A stretch of DNA of 36,351 nt from Streptosporangiaceae bacterium (GCA_025934635.1 JAICWX010000060.1:1-36351), one strand, 5' to 3'. Numbered from the stretch's first letter, positions 14,548-22,421 are shown. Made by a program: numbers and translations. The notes: generated by a model from the letters alone, not told the origin.

Positions 14548-15933
14548 ATGCAGGCGGAGCCAGTAGCGGCCACCGAGGTCACCGCAGCCACCGTGCCCGC
14601 CCCGCGCGGGCCACGGTGGCTGCTGCCTGCCGGGGCGGGCCTGCTGGCCCTGGTGCTCGCCGGCTACGTCGCCGACCTGGTGACGCACCTGTCCTACCTG
14701 GCCGCCATGCGCGACCTGGTGGTGTACCGCGACGGCGGCCTGATCGTCCGGCACGTGGCCCCCGCCTACGACCCGCACCGCGCCTCGCCGCTGTACGACT
14801 GGACCGGCGCCCACGGCGTGCAGTTCACCTACCCGCCGTTCGCCGCGGTGCTGTTCTCGGTGGCCTCGGTGCTGTCCTGGACGGCCATGCGCTGGGCCAT
14901 GACGCTGGCCAGCATGGCCGCCCTCGGCCTGACGCTGTGGCTGGTATTCGGCGCGCTCGGCTACCGTGACCGGCGCGCCATCCGGCTGGGCGCGACGCTC
15001 GGCATCGCGGCGCTGGCGCTGGCCACCGAACCGGTCCAGCAGACCCTCAGCCTCGGCCAGGTCAACCTGCTGCTGATGCTGCTCGTGGCGGCGGACCTGC
15101 TCAGCGGCGGCGCGCTGATCCCCGGCGGCCGGACCCGCTGGTGGCATGGCATCGGCATCGGCATCGCGGCGGGGGTGAAGCTCACCCCGCTGATCTTCAT
15201 CCCGTACCTGGTGCTCACCCGCCGGTACCGGCAGGCCGCCACGGCCAGCGGGGTCTTCGCCGCCACGGTGGCGCTCGGCTACGCGATCCTGCCGGGCGAT
15301 TCGGGCACCTACTGGGCGAACGGGCTGTTCCTGAAGGCCAACCGGATCGTGTTCCTGGGCACCCGCGGCAACCAGTCGCTGCGCGGCGTGCTGACCCGGC
15401 TGGCCGGCAGCGTCTCCTCGGGCACGCTGCCGTGGATCGCGGCCGCCGTCGTGGTCGCGGTGACGGGGCTGGCCGCCGCGGCGCTGCTGTACCGGGCCCG
15501 GCAGCCGGTGCCCGCCATGCTGGCCTGCGCGCTGACCGGCCTGCTGGTGTCGCCGCTGAGCTGGGACCACCACTGGGTGTGGGTGGCGCCGGGGATGGCG
15601 CTGGTGGCTCATCTCGGCGCCGTCGCGGGGCGCCGGGCGGTGCGGGCCGCGTGGTGGGCCGCCGGGGCTGTCCTGTTCCTCATCTTCGCCAGCTGGCCGC
15701 AGCTGTGGAACCTGGGACAGGCCGGGCTGACCCCGGCGGGCCTGGGCTGGTACGCGCCCGGCACCTACTTCGCGACCGGCAGCAAGCCCTGGTACCACGA
15801 GTTCCACTGGCACGGCCTGCAGCTGCTGGCCGGGAACAGCGCCGTGCTGACCGGCCTGGTGTGCCTGGCGGCCTTGGTCGTGGCGGCCGTCCTGGTCCTG
15901 GCCCGCGAGCGCCGGCGGGAACCCGTCCCGTGA
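14548..15933 (+). CDS. GT87 polyprenol-phosphate-mannose-dependent mannosyltransferase
   Basis: A 461-residue GT-C fold membrane glycosyltransferase (DUF2029/GT87, the family of the mycobacterial alpha-1,2-mannosyltransferases PimE and MptC). About ten or more hydrophobic helices are seen. Family marks are the extracytoplasmic DLVVYRDGGLIV with catalytic-type Asp near residue 60, FTYPPFAAVLF, LSLGQVNLLLML, AAGVKLTPLIFIPYL, RGNQSLRGVL and SWDHHWVW. It should transfer mannose from a polyprenyl-phosphate donor to a lipid or glycan on the outer membrane face. The ATG at 14548 follows AAGGGG. Its stop overlaps the GTG of the methyltransferase-like gene (GTGA), so the two are translationally coupled. 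Confidence 0.9.
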   Translation: MQAEPVAATEVTAATVPAPRGPRWLLPAGAGLLALVLAGYVADLVTHLSYLAAMRDLVVYRDGGLIVRHVAPAYDPHRASPLYDWTGAHGVQFTYPPFAAVLFSVASVLSWTAMRWAMTLASMAALGLTLWLVFGALGYRDRRAIRLGATLGIAALALATEPVQQTLSLGQVNLLLMLLVAADLLSGGALIPGGRTRWWHGIGIGIAAGVKLTPLIFIPYLVLTRRYRQAATASGVFAATVALGYAILPGDSGTYWANGLFLKANRIVFLGTRGNQSLRGVLTRLAGSVSSGTLPWIAAAVVVAVTGLAAAALLYRARQPVPAMLACALTGLLVSPLSWDHHWVWVAPGMALVAHLGAVAGRRAVRAAWWAAGAVLFLIFASWPQLWNLGQAGLTPAGLGWYAPGTYFATGSKPWYHEFHWHGLQLLAGNSAVLTGLVCLAALVVAAVLVLARERRREPVP

Positions 15934-17225
15934 CCGGCGGCCCGGCTCAAGACGGCCCCGCTCAAGACGGCACCGGGCCCGCTGAGCTGCGGGAGCGCCT
16001 GGTCACCGAGGTCCAGCGGGTCACCGGGGTCCGCGACCAGCGCATCGTCGCGGCGCTGCGCGACGTGCCGCGCCACCTGTTCCTGCCGCACCTGCCGCCG
16101 CCGGACGCCTACCTCGACGACGCCATCGTGACCAAGCGGGACGCCGAGGGGCAGCCCATCAGCTCCTCCTCCCAGCCCGCCATCATGGCGATCATGCTGG
16201 ACCAGCTGGCCCTGGCGCCCGGCCAGCGGGTGCTCGAGATCGGCGCCGGCACCGGGTACAACGCCGCGCTGATGAGCCATATCACCGCACCGGCGGGCGT
16301 GGTGGTCAGCGTGGACATCGACGCCGACCTGGCCGCCGAGGCGCGCGAGCACCTGGCCGCCGCCGGGTACCCGGACGTGACGGTGGTCGCCGCGGACGGG
16401 GCCGGCGGCTATCCGCCCGGCGCGCCGTACGACCGGGTCATCGCCACCGTCGGCGTCGCCGACCTGGCCCCGGCCTGGCTGGACCAGGCCGGGCCCGGCG
16501 CCAGGATCGTCGTCCCGCTCGGCATCCGCGGCTTCCAGGTGTCCGTGGCGTTCGAGCGGTCAGGATGCGGCGGCCACTGGGTGAGCCAGTCGGTCGTGCC
16601 GTGCGGGTTCATGCGGATCCGCGGCACGCTGGCCGGCCCGGAGCGGTCCGTCGTGCTCCAGCCCGGGCTCTCGGTCATGCTGCCGGACGGGCTCACGCTG
16701 GCCGACGGGCACGAGGCCGACGGCGCCGCGCTGGCCGCCTTCCTCGACGGGCCCGCGAGCGAGCTCGATGCCGGGACGGCGGCCAGCTCGCTGGACCTGT
16801 GGGGGCTCGGCCTGTGGCTCGGGACCCGTGACCGCCGGTCCTGCGCGGTGGCCGAGGAGCGCCCGGCCGACGACGCCCCGGGCCGGCTCGACCGGGCGCC
16901 GTTCCGCGGGCCGGCTGTCGCGAGCACGCTCGCGATCGCGGATTCCGGCGGCCTCGCGCTGGTCCTGCTGGAGCAGCCGGCTCCCGCCGGCGGCCCCTGG
17001 ACCGGCCCGGCCGGCCTGCGGGTCGCCGGGTTCGGCCCGCACGGCGCCGCGCTCGGCGCCGACCTGGCCGCCCACGTGCTGGCCTGGGACCAGACCGGGC
17101 GGCCCGGTGCGGCCCGGCTGCACGTGGACGCCTACCCGCCGTCCCTGCCGCCCCCGGCCGGCGTCCCCGCGGGGGCGTTGCTCATTGACCGGCCCGGCAC
17201 CCGCTTCGCGGTCTACCAGAAGTAG
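15930..17225 (+). CDS. Protein-L-isoaspartate O-methyltransferase-like protein with long C-terminal extension
   Basis: A 431-residue protein. Residues about 20-205 form a PCMT-type SAM methyltransferase: VPRHLFLPHL, an SSSSQPAIMAIML segment, SAM motif I VLEIGAGTGYNAALM (101-115), an acidic VVSVDIDADL strand and a YDRVIATVGV motif. Classic PCMT is only about 210-230 residues. The extra 225 residues resemble in length the extended isoaspartyl-type enzymes found with lanthipeptides and the FxLD system, but no precursor peptide or lanthipeptide synthetase is nearby. The GTG at 15930 overlaps the GT87 stop. Substrate unknown; it may repair isoaspartate or act on a specific peptide. Confidence 0.85.
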   Translation: MTGGPAQDGPAQDGTGPAELRERLVTEVQRVTGVRDQRIVAALRDVPRHLFLPHLPPPDAYLDDAIVTKRDAEGQPISSSSQPAIMAIMLDQLALAPGQRVLEIGAGTGYNAALMSHITAPAGVVVSVDIDADLAAEAREHLAAAGYPDVTVVAADGAGGYPPGAPYDRVIATVGVADLAPAWLDQAGPGARIVVPLGIRGFQVSVAFERSGCGGHWVSQSVVPCGFMRIRGTLAGPERSVVLQPGLSVMLPDGLTLADGHEADGAALAAFLDGPASELDAGTAASSLDLWGLGLWLGTRDRRSCAVAEERPADDAPGRLDRAPFRGPAVASTLAIADSGGLALVLLEQPAPAGGPWTGPAGLRVAGFGPHGAALGADLAAHVLAWDQTGRPGAARLHVDAYPPSLPPPAGVPAGALLIDRPGTRFAVYQK

Positions 17226-17236
17226 GCTTTGGAGGC

Positions 17237-17869
17237 GTGACGAGCAGCAAGGGCGACCACCTAGAAACCGAGCAGAAGTACGACGCCGGTACCGACTTCG
17301 TCCTGCCGAAGCTGGGCGGCCTGCCCGAGCTCGGCGGCCGGCGGGCAGCTGATCCCCGGCGGATGTACCTCAGCGCTACCTACTTCGACACCGAGGACCT
17401 GCGGCTGATCCGGCACAAGGTCACGCTCCGGCGGCGCGTCGGCGGTGATGACGAGGGCTGGCACCTCAAGCTGCCCGCGGGCAAGGACACCCGGCAGGAG
17501 CTGCACGCCCCGCTGGAGGAGGGCAACACCGGCAGCGCCCCCGCCCGGCTGACCGCGCAGGTCAAGGAGGTCACGGCAGGCGAGCCGCTGCGTCCCGTCG
17601 CCATCCTGGACACCGAACGGACCGTCGTGACGCTGGCCGCGCCCGCCGGAGAGGACCTGGTGGAGGTGGCGGACGACCTCGTGACGGCCGTCCGGTTCGG
17701 CGCGACGGACAGCGAGCCGATGCGCTGGCGCGAGATCGAGGTCGAGGTGCTGGCGCCCGGCGCCGAGGCGACGGCGCTGCTCGAGGCGGTCGGCCGGGTG
17801 CTGCGCGAGGCCGGCGCCAGGCCGTCGGCCTCCGGGTCGAAGCTGGCCCGGGTGCTGGGCACCGGCTGA
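17237..17869 (+). CDS. CYTH-domain protein (triphosphate tunnel metalloenzyme)
   Basis: A 210-residue stand-alone CYTH domain. The N-terminal ExExK signature is ETEQKY near residues 10-15, and alternating charged strands suit the tunnel: YLSATYFDTEDLRL, KVTLRRRVGG, GWHLKLPAG, ILDTERTVVTL, MRWREIEVEVL. C-terminal helices end in SGSKLARVLG. Such enzymes bind triphosphates (thiamine triphosphate, inorganic triphosphate) with divalent metals. There is no C-terminal CHAD domain, which many actinobacterial relatives have. The GTG at 17237 is preceded closely by GGAGG. The gene begins 11 bases after the methyltransferase-like gene and should be the third cistron. Confidence 0.88.
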   Translation: MTSSKGDHLETEQKYDAGTDFVLPKLGGLPELGGRRAADPRRMYLSATYFDTEDLRLIRHKVTLRRRVGGDDEGWHLKLPAGKDTRQELHAPLEEGNTGSAPARLTAQVKEVTAGEPLRPVAILDTERTVVTLAAPAGEDLVEVADDLVTAVRFGATDSEPMRWREIEVEVLAPGAEATALLEAVGRVLREAGARPSASGSKLARVLGTG

Positions 17870-17873
17870 GCCT

Positions 17874-17915
17874 TCAGAGCTGATTCTGAGGTTTCTCTGA
17901 CCTGGCGCCTACACT
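17874..17915 (+). promoter_or_regulatory. Promoter and response-regulator box of the two-component operon
   Basis: Three pentamers TCAGA (17874), TCTGA (17885) and TCTGA (17896) recur at exactly 11-base steps and end 9 bases before a -10-like TACACT (17910-17915). No good -35 is present. Direct repeats with an 11-base period over the -35 are typical of OmpR/PhoB-family sites, so autoactivation by the downstream regulator is inferred. Confidence 0.5.
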
Positions 17916-17997
17916 GCTGCCATGGGATAGGAGCCGGGAGGGGCTCGCACCCGGCGCACGAGGCACAGATGAACCGAGACGGGCGGGCTTGACGAAC

Positions 17998-18723
17998 ATG
18001 GGGAATCACAGCCTGGGCATCCAGCGGGAGGACGGGACGCCGGTGCGCGTCCTCGTCGTCGACGACGAGCCCAGCCTGGCCGAGCTGCTGGCCAGCGTGC
18101 TGCGTTACGAGGGCTGGAACGTCACTACGGCCGGCAGCGGCGCGGAGGCCGTGCGGACCGCCCGCGAGTTCCGCCCCGACGCCGTGGTGCTCGACATCAT
18201 GCTGCCGGACTTCAACGGCCTGGAGGTCATGCGACGGCTCCGGTCCGACCTGCCCCAGGTGTGCGTGCTGTTCCTGACCGCCCGGGACGCGGTGGAGGAC
18301 CGGGTCGCGGGCATCACGGCCGGCGGCGACGACTACGTGACCAAGCCGTTCAGCCTGGAAGAGGTGCTGGCCCGGCTGCGCGGCCTGCTCCGCCGGGCCA
18401 ACCTGACCCGGGCCCAGTCCGAGGGCTCGCTGGTGGTCGGCGACCTGAGCATGGACGAGGACGCCCGCGAGGTCCGCCGGGACGGCGACCTCATCGACCT
18501 GACCGCGACCGAGTTCGAGCTGCTGCGGTTCCTGATGCGCAACCCCCGGCGGGTGCTGTCCAAGGCGCAGATCCTGGACCGGGTGTGGAACTACGATTTC
18601 GGCGGCCAGGCCCACGTGGTCGAGCTCTACATCAGCTACCTGCGGAAGAAGATCGACGCCGGGCGGGTACCGCTCATCCACACGGTCCGCGGCGTCGGTT
18701 ACGTCCTGAAGCCCGCGGGCTGA
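17998..18723 (+). CDS. OmpR/PhoB-family response regulator
   Basis: A response regulator of 241 residues from the ATG at 17998 (244 from TTG 17989; neither has a strong ribosome site). The receiver domain has VLVVDDEPS (acidic pair), the phospho-acceptor Asp in AVVLDIMLPD (about residue 66), FLTARDA and the conserved Lys in DDYVTKPFSL. The C-terminal winged helix has LTATEFELLRFLMRNPRRVLSK, RVWNYDF and VVELYISYLRKKID...HTVRGVGYVL. It should bind direct repeats when phosphorylated by the coupled kinase (TGATG overlap). The leader is about 75 bases. Its target genes are not evident apart from its own promoter. Confidence 0.95.
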   Translation: MGNHSLGIQREDGTPVRVLVVDDEPSLAELLASVLRYEGWNVTTAGSGAEAVRTAREFRPDAVVLDIMLPDFNGLEVMRRLRSDLPQVCVLFLTARDAVEDRVAGITAGGDDYVTKPFSLEEVLARLRGLLRRANLTRAQSEGSLVVGDLSMDEDAREVRRDGDLIDLTATEFELLRFLMRNPRRVLSKAQILDRVWNYDFGGQAHVVELYISYLRKKIDAGRVPLIHTVRGVGYVLKPAG

Positions 18724-20354
18724 TGTCCGGCCGGCTGGCGGCCCTGCTGTCTTTCCGGACCATCAGCGGCAAGCTCATCATCGGGCTCGCCGTGATCTTC
18801 GGGCTGGCCAGCGTGGCGGTCAGCGTCATCACCAACGACGCGCTCAGCCACTCCCTGCGGTCCTCGCTCAGCCAGCAGCTGCAGACCGCGACCAACAGCT
18901 GGTCCGGCTGCGTGGGTTCCGGCCACGACCGGGACGATTCCGGCGGCCCGGGCTACCGCGTCTGCGCCAGCGCGGGCCAGGCGCCCGGCACGTTCGAGGA
19001 AGTGCTGGCCGGGGGGACCGTCCGTTACAAGAACCTGGTGAAGCAGACGTGCCGGCTGTCCGGCCGGGACGCGGCGGTGCTCGCCGCGCTGGCGACCGAC
19101 ACCAGCCGGCCGTCGCCCGGCCAGGACCAGCTGCCGGGCAGCGGCCCGCCGGGCCCGGTCCAGAACCTGCCGCCCGCGGCAACCCACACCGTGACCCTGG
19201 ACTCGCTCGGCGGCACGTTCCTGCTGACCAAGGTGCCCGGGCCGCAGGGCACGCAGATCGTCACCGGGCTGCCGCTGGCCTCGGTCGAGGGCACCCTCAG
19301 CAGCGTCGAGAACACCGAGCACGTGGTGTACGCCGGCGTCCTGCTGCTGGCCCTGGTCCTGGTGACGGTGATGGTCCAGCTCTCGCTCCGGCCGCTGCGC
19401 CGGGTCGCCGCCACGGCGACCCGGGTCACCGAGCTGCCGCTGGATTCCGGTGAGGTCACGCTGCCGGCCGGGGTTCCCGACACCGACCCGCGGACCGAGG
19501 TCGGCCGGGTCGGGGCCGCCTTCAACCGCATGCTGTTCCATGTCGAGAAGGCACTGGGCCGCCGCGCGGCCAGCGAGGCCAGGCTCCGCCGGTTCGCCGC
19601 CGACGCCTCCCACGAGCTGCGCACCCCGCTGTCCGCGATCCGCGGTTACGCGGAACTGGCGCTGCGTCACCCCGGCCCGGTGCCGGGGGACGTGACGCAT
19701 GCACTGCGCCGGGTCCAGTCCGAGTCGGCCCGGATGACCGTCCTGGTGGACGACCTGCTGCTGCTGGCCCGGCTGGACGCGGGCCGCCCGCTCGAGCGGG
19801 CCCCGGTGGACCTGTCCCGGCTGGTCATCGAGACGACCAGCGACGCCCGGGTGGCCCGGGACGACCACCGCTGGCGGCTCGCCCTGCCGGACGAGCCGGT
19901 CCAGGTGGAGGGCGACGAGCACCGGCTGCACCAGGTGCTGGCCAACCTGCTGAGCAACGCGGGCAAGCACACCCCGGCGGGCTCGACGGTCAGCGTCGCG
20001 CTGGCTCCCGGGACGGCTCCCCCGCCCGCCGCCGGGGCCGGGGACACCGCCGTGGTGCAGCGCGGTACCGTGCTCGCCGGGCCCTCGGTCGAGCTGAGCA
20101 TCACCGACGACGGCCCCGGCATCGCGCCCGAGCTGCTGCCCGAGCTGTTCGAGCGGTTCACCCGGGGCGAGGCCGGGCGGGCCCGGGCGGCCGGCGACGC
20201 CGGCAAAAGCACCGGCCTGGGCCTGGCCATCGTGGACGCCGTGGTGGCCGCCCACGGCGGCTGCATCATCGTGACCAGCAGGCCGGGCATGACCCGGTTC
20301 GCCATCATCCTCCCCTTGCTGCGCCAGCCCGCCCCGCAGGCGTCCCCGGTCTGA
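18723..20354 (+). CDS. Sensor histidine kinase
   Basis: A 543-residue HisKA/HATPase_c membrane kinase. TM1 is at about 17-37 and TM2 at about 201-221. Between them lies a 160-residue extracytoplasmic sensor with four Cys (for example SGCVGSG, RVCAS, KQTCRLSG) and a Pro/Gly-rich segment. HAMP (about 222-276) is followed by the H-box DASHELRTPLSAIRGYAEL (His297). Then come the N-box VLANLLSNAGKHTP, G1 DDGPGIAPE, F-box ELFERF and G2 STGLGLAIV. The Asn-rich ATP lid contains an insertion of about 35 residues rich in Ala/Pro/Gly between the N-box and G1. The ATG overlaps the regulator stop. Signal unknown. Confidence 0.95.
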   Translation: MSGRLAALLSFRTISGKLIIGLAVIFGLASVAVSVITNDALSHSLRSSLSQQLQTATNSWSGCVGSGHDRDDSGGPGYRVCASAGQAPGTFEEVLAGGTVRYKNLVKQTCRLSGRDAAVLAALATDTSRPSPGQDQLPGSGPPGPVQNLPPAATHTVTLDSLGGTFLLTKVPGPQGTQIVTGLPLASVEGTLSSVENTEHVVYAGVLLLALVLVTVMVQLSLRPLRRVAATATRVTELPLDSGEVTLPAGVPDTDPRTEVGRVGAAFNRMLFHVEKALGRRAASEARLRRFAADASHELRTPLSAIRGYAELALRHPGPVPGDVTHALRRVQSESARMTVLVDDLLLLARLDAGRPLERAPVDLSRLVIETTSDARVARDDHRWRLALPDEPVQVEGDEHRLHQVLANLLSNAGKHTPAGSTVSVALAPGTAPPPAAGAGDTAVVQRGTVLAGPSVELSITDDGPGIAPELLPELFERFTRGEAGRARAAGDAGKSTGLGLAIVDAVVAAHGGCIIVTSRPGMTRFAIILPLLRQPAPQASPV

Positions 20355-20375
20355 TTACCTGTAGGCGTGACTGCT

Positions 20376-20395
20376 CTGGCGGCTGAGGCCGTCAG
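20376..20395 (-). other. Right-end hairpin of the IS605 element / tail of TnpB guide RNA
   Basis: An 8-base stem (minus strand CTGACGGC and GCCGCCAG, one mismatch) with loop CTCA lies 4 bases after the tnpB stop. IS605 right ends carry such subterminal hairpins and form the 3' part of the TnpB-associated RNA scaffold. The guide would then be read from the flank, near 20365 downwards (inferred). Confidence 0.5.
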
Positions 20396-20399
20396 TTTC

Positions 20400-21404
20400 T
20401 CAGGCCGCGTCGGCCGGACGAGAGCCCAGCCCGGCCCTCGCGTAGATGTTGAGCGCCCCGTTGACGTCGGCGTCCATGGCGCCGTGCACGGGGCAGATGA
20501 CAGTGTGTTGCTGCGGTCGTGTGCATCGTCGTCCGCACTGGTGACAGTCGATGCTTGTTCGGGCCGGGTTCACGAACACGACTCGCCGGGCAGCCTCTTC
20601 CGCTTTCCCGGCCAGGATGCTCGCGAACTGGGACCAGCCCGCATCAAGGATCGACTTGTTCAGGCCGCTCTTGGCGGCCACGTTGGTACCCGGCTGCTCC
20701 AGCGTGCCGCTGGCCGACCGGGTCATGTTGACCACACGCAGGTCTTCCAGAGCGATCACGTCGCATTCACTGACGAGCGTGCGCGCGGTCTTGTGGTGGA
20801 AGTCCGAGCGCCGGTTCCTGATCCGGCGGTGCACTTGCGCTACCTTCGCCCTGGCGCGGCGGCGGTTCGCCGAACCCCGCTCCTTGCGGCCCAGCACCCG
20901 CTGCGCTGCCGCCAGTTCATCCGCCGACTCGCGGGCAAACCGCGGATTGGCGATTACCTCGCCGTCGCTGGTGGTCGCGAACCGTGCCACGCCGACATCA
21001 ATGCCGATCTCGCGGCCCGCCTCGGGCTGCCACCGGCAGCCGTCCCCGTCGGACGGCCACTCGACACAATCCCAGCGGTCCAGCGCCTTGAACCTCGGGT
21101 AGCCGGCTCGCTTGTCCCCGGCCTGGCAGCGGCGGTAGAACGCGGCCATCGCCTTGTCCAGCCGCCGCAACGTGGCCTGCTGGCTGGAAAACGACCAGCG
21201 GCCCTGATCGGGGTCAACCGCCCGGATGGCCTTGAGCTGGGCGGACTGCTGGCCGTAGCGGATGCCGACCTTCCCCATCCGCCACGCCTCGCGGCGTTCC
21301 TCAAGAGCAGCGTTGTACAGCCGCTGATGATCCCGCAGGCACTGCGCCGCCCGGGAAGTCTGACCCGCAGTCGGATAAAGGCGGAACTTAAACGACCGCC
21401 TCAC
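20400..21404 (-). CDS. tnpB: TnpB-type RNA-guided nuclease (OrfB), internally deleted
   Basis: 334 residues from GTG 21404 (VRRSFKFRLYPT, the usual OrfB N-terminus). RuvC motifs are present: Asp136 in IGIDVGVARF, Glu220 in IALEDLRVV, and Asp311/Asp313 in DADVNGALNI. The zinc finger is C287-x2-C290 and C304-x2-H307, with His where Cys is usual. The text runs GYPRFKALDRWDCVEWPSDG, DGCRW, then directly QPEAGREIGIDVG. Relatives have roughly 60 residues between GCRW and the RuvC-I strand (the GxVRxxxHR and V-x-RExxRWY region). The frame is kept, but part of the RNA-binding/wedge region is missing, so guide binding is doubtful. The start overlaps the tnpA remnant (GTGA). Confidence 0.88.
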   Translation of the reverse strand: MRRSFKFRLYPTAGQTSRAAQCLRDHQRLYNAALEERREAWRMGKVGIRYGQQSAQLKAIRAVDPDQGRWSFSSQQATLRRLDKAMAAFYRRCQAGDKRAGYPRFKALDRWDCVEWPSDGDGCRWQPEAGREIGIDVGVARFATTSDGEVIANPRFARESADELAAAQRVLGRKERGSANRRRARAKVAQVHRRIRNRRSDFHHKTARTLVSECDVIALEDLRVVNMTRSASGTLEQPGTNVAAKSGLNKSILDAGWSQFASILAGKAEEAARRVVFVNPARTSIDCHQCGRRCTRPQQHTVICPVHGAMDADVNGALNIYARAGLGSRPADAA

Positions 21405-21610
21405 CGGCCACGCCCCTTCCGCCACGGCCGCTCGTACCGGGTACCGCTGCACCGCTGCACCATCGCGGCGCTGACCGCCCCCACCGACGCGACACGGCAC
21501 CGCTCGCCAATAGATCCCGCCAGGACAGCGCGGCGGTACTTCGGGCACCACACCACGTGGTACCCCAGATCATGCACGCCGCCAGGGAAGACCTGGACCG
21601 CCCGGACCAT
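21401..21610 (-). pseudogene. tnpA (IS200-type Y1 transposase), N-terminal remnant
   Basis: A 69-codon open frame from ATG 21610. GGVHDLGYHVVWCPKYRRAVL is the typical beginning of Y1-HUH transposases. After about residue 35 similarity ends, and neither the HUH motif (usually HVHLF) nor the catalytic tyrosine helix is present. The frame continues with unrelated residues to a stop overlapping the tnpB start. Roughly two thirds of the gene has been removed by deletion. Confidence 0.75.
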
Positions 21611-21716
21611 GAGGTTAGTATGCACGCGATGTCCGTATAAACACGGAAGGAGGAGCGAGGGTGACGCGATTTCCCTGCCGCCTTCTAAAGACGACAGTCC
21701 CCTCGCGTAAAACTTG

Positions 21717-22421
21717 ATGGACAGTGGCGAGCGGGAGCTAGTGACGGCCATGCCGCTGCACGCGATCACCGCGACGTACGGCGAGGAGGGCCTGCGGGCA
21801 CGGTTCGCGGCCGAGATCGAGTCGTGGCCCGGACCGGACCGGCAGCGCCTGAACCGCGCCCTGGACCTGGCGGGCCGGCTGCACGCCGCCGACCGCCGGG
21901 AGCGTGAGCCGTACGTCAACCACCTGCTGCGGGTGTCGATCCGGATCATGTCGCACTACGGCGTGCGCGACGCCGACGTGGCCTGCGCTGCCCTGCTGCA
22001 CGACGCGGTGGAGGACCATGCCGCCGAGCTGGCCGCCGGCGGCGGCCAGCAGGCCGCGCTCGGGGCGCTGGCGGCGGAGTTCGGGCCGCGGGTGGCCGAG
22101 CTGGTCGGCGCGGTCACCAACCCGCCCTACGCGCCGGGTCGCGACCCGCATGAGCAGTACCGGGAGCACGTTGCCGAGAGCCTGCGCGGCAACCCGTGGG
22201 CGCGGGTCATCAAGGCCTCCGACTTCACCGACAACGGCGTCGGCCTGATCCACAGCACCGGCCCGCGGCTGCGCAAGCTGGCCGGGAAGTACGCTCCCCT
22301 GGTCCCGGTCCTGCGGGAGCTCATCGCGCTGCCCGACACCCCGCTTGACGCCCGGACCCGGGACCATATCCTGGCTCAGCTCGACCGGGCGGCAGACCGG
22401 TTCGCCGCCGTCCTGGCCTGA
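21717..22421 (+). CDS. HD-domain hydrolase, MESH1-like (small alarmone hydrolase type)
   Basis: A 234-residue HD-domain protein resembling the hydrolase half of RelA/SpoT proteins. Metal-binding residues are seen in YVNHLLRVSIRI (His), CAALLHDAVED (His-Asp) and VIKASDFTDN (late Asp, in place of the usual KxADRxHN). No synthetase or TGS/ACT domains are present, so it may degrade (p)ppGpp or a related nucleotide; this is inferred from motif order. The start is uncertain: ATG 21717 lies at the edge of the IS605 element, and GTG 21741 or ATG 21750 are alternatives with GGGAG upstream. The insertion may have replaced the original promoter. Confidence 0.8.
   Translation: MDSGERELVTAMPLHAITATYGEEGLRARFAAEIESWPGPDRQRLNRALDLAGRLHAADRREREPYVNHLLRVSIRIMSHYGVRDADVACAALLHDAVEDHAAELAAGGGQQAALGALAAEFGPRVAELVGAVTNPPYAPGRDPHEQYREHVAESLRGNPWARVIKASDFTDNGVGLIHSTGPRLRKLAGKYAPLVPVLRELIALPDTPLDARTRDHILAQLDRAADRFAAVLA

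Larger units (their letters stand above)
20366..21712 (-). mobile_element. IS200/IS605-type element, internally deleted
   Basis: The element spans tnpA and tnpB remnants on the minus strand. The right end lies just beyond a hairpin (20376-20395) and the left end is near 21705-21712, directly before the HD-domain gene start; both boundaries are estimates. IS605 elements carry no terminal inverted repeats and make no target duplication, so only comparison with an empty site can fix the ends. With TnpA lacking its active-site domain, it cannot move by itself. Confidence 0.7.

Noticed and set aside
15141..17225. 694-codon reading for the methyltransferase-like protein
   Set aside because: The first 263 codons are the out-of-frame reading of the GT87 gene; the GTG at 15930, overlapping the GT87 stop, fits both the domain start and the operon layout.
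15930..17225. Lanthipeptide or FxLD peptide cluster
   Set aside because: The extended PCMT-like enzyme is suggestive, but no LanM/LanB-type synthetase, radical enzyme or precursor-like small gene lies nearby.
20367..21710. 447-codon plus-strand open frame opposite tnpB/tnpA
   Set aside because: It is the antisense shadow of the tnpB gene, whose N-terminus, RuvC motifs and zinc finger are all in the minus-strand frame.
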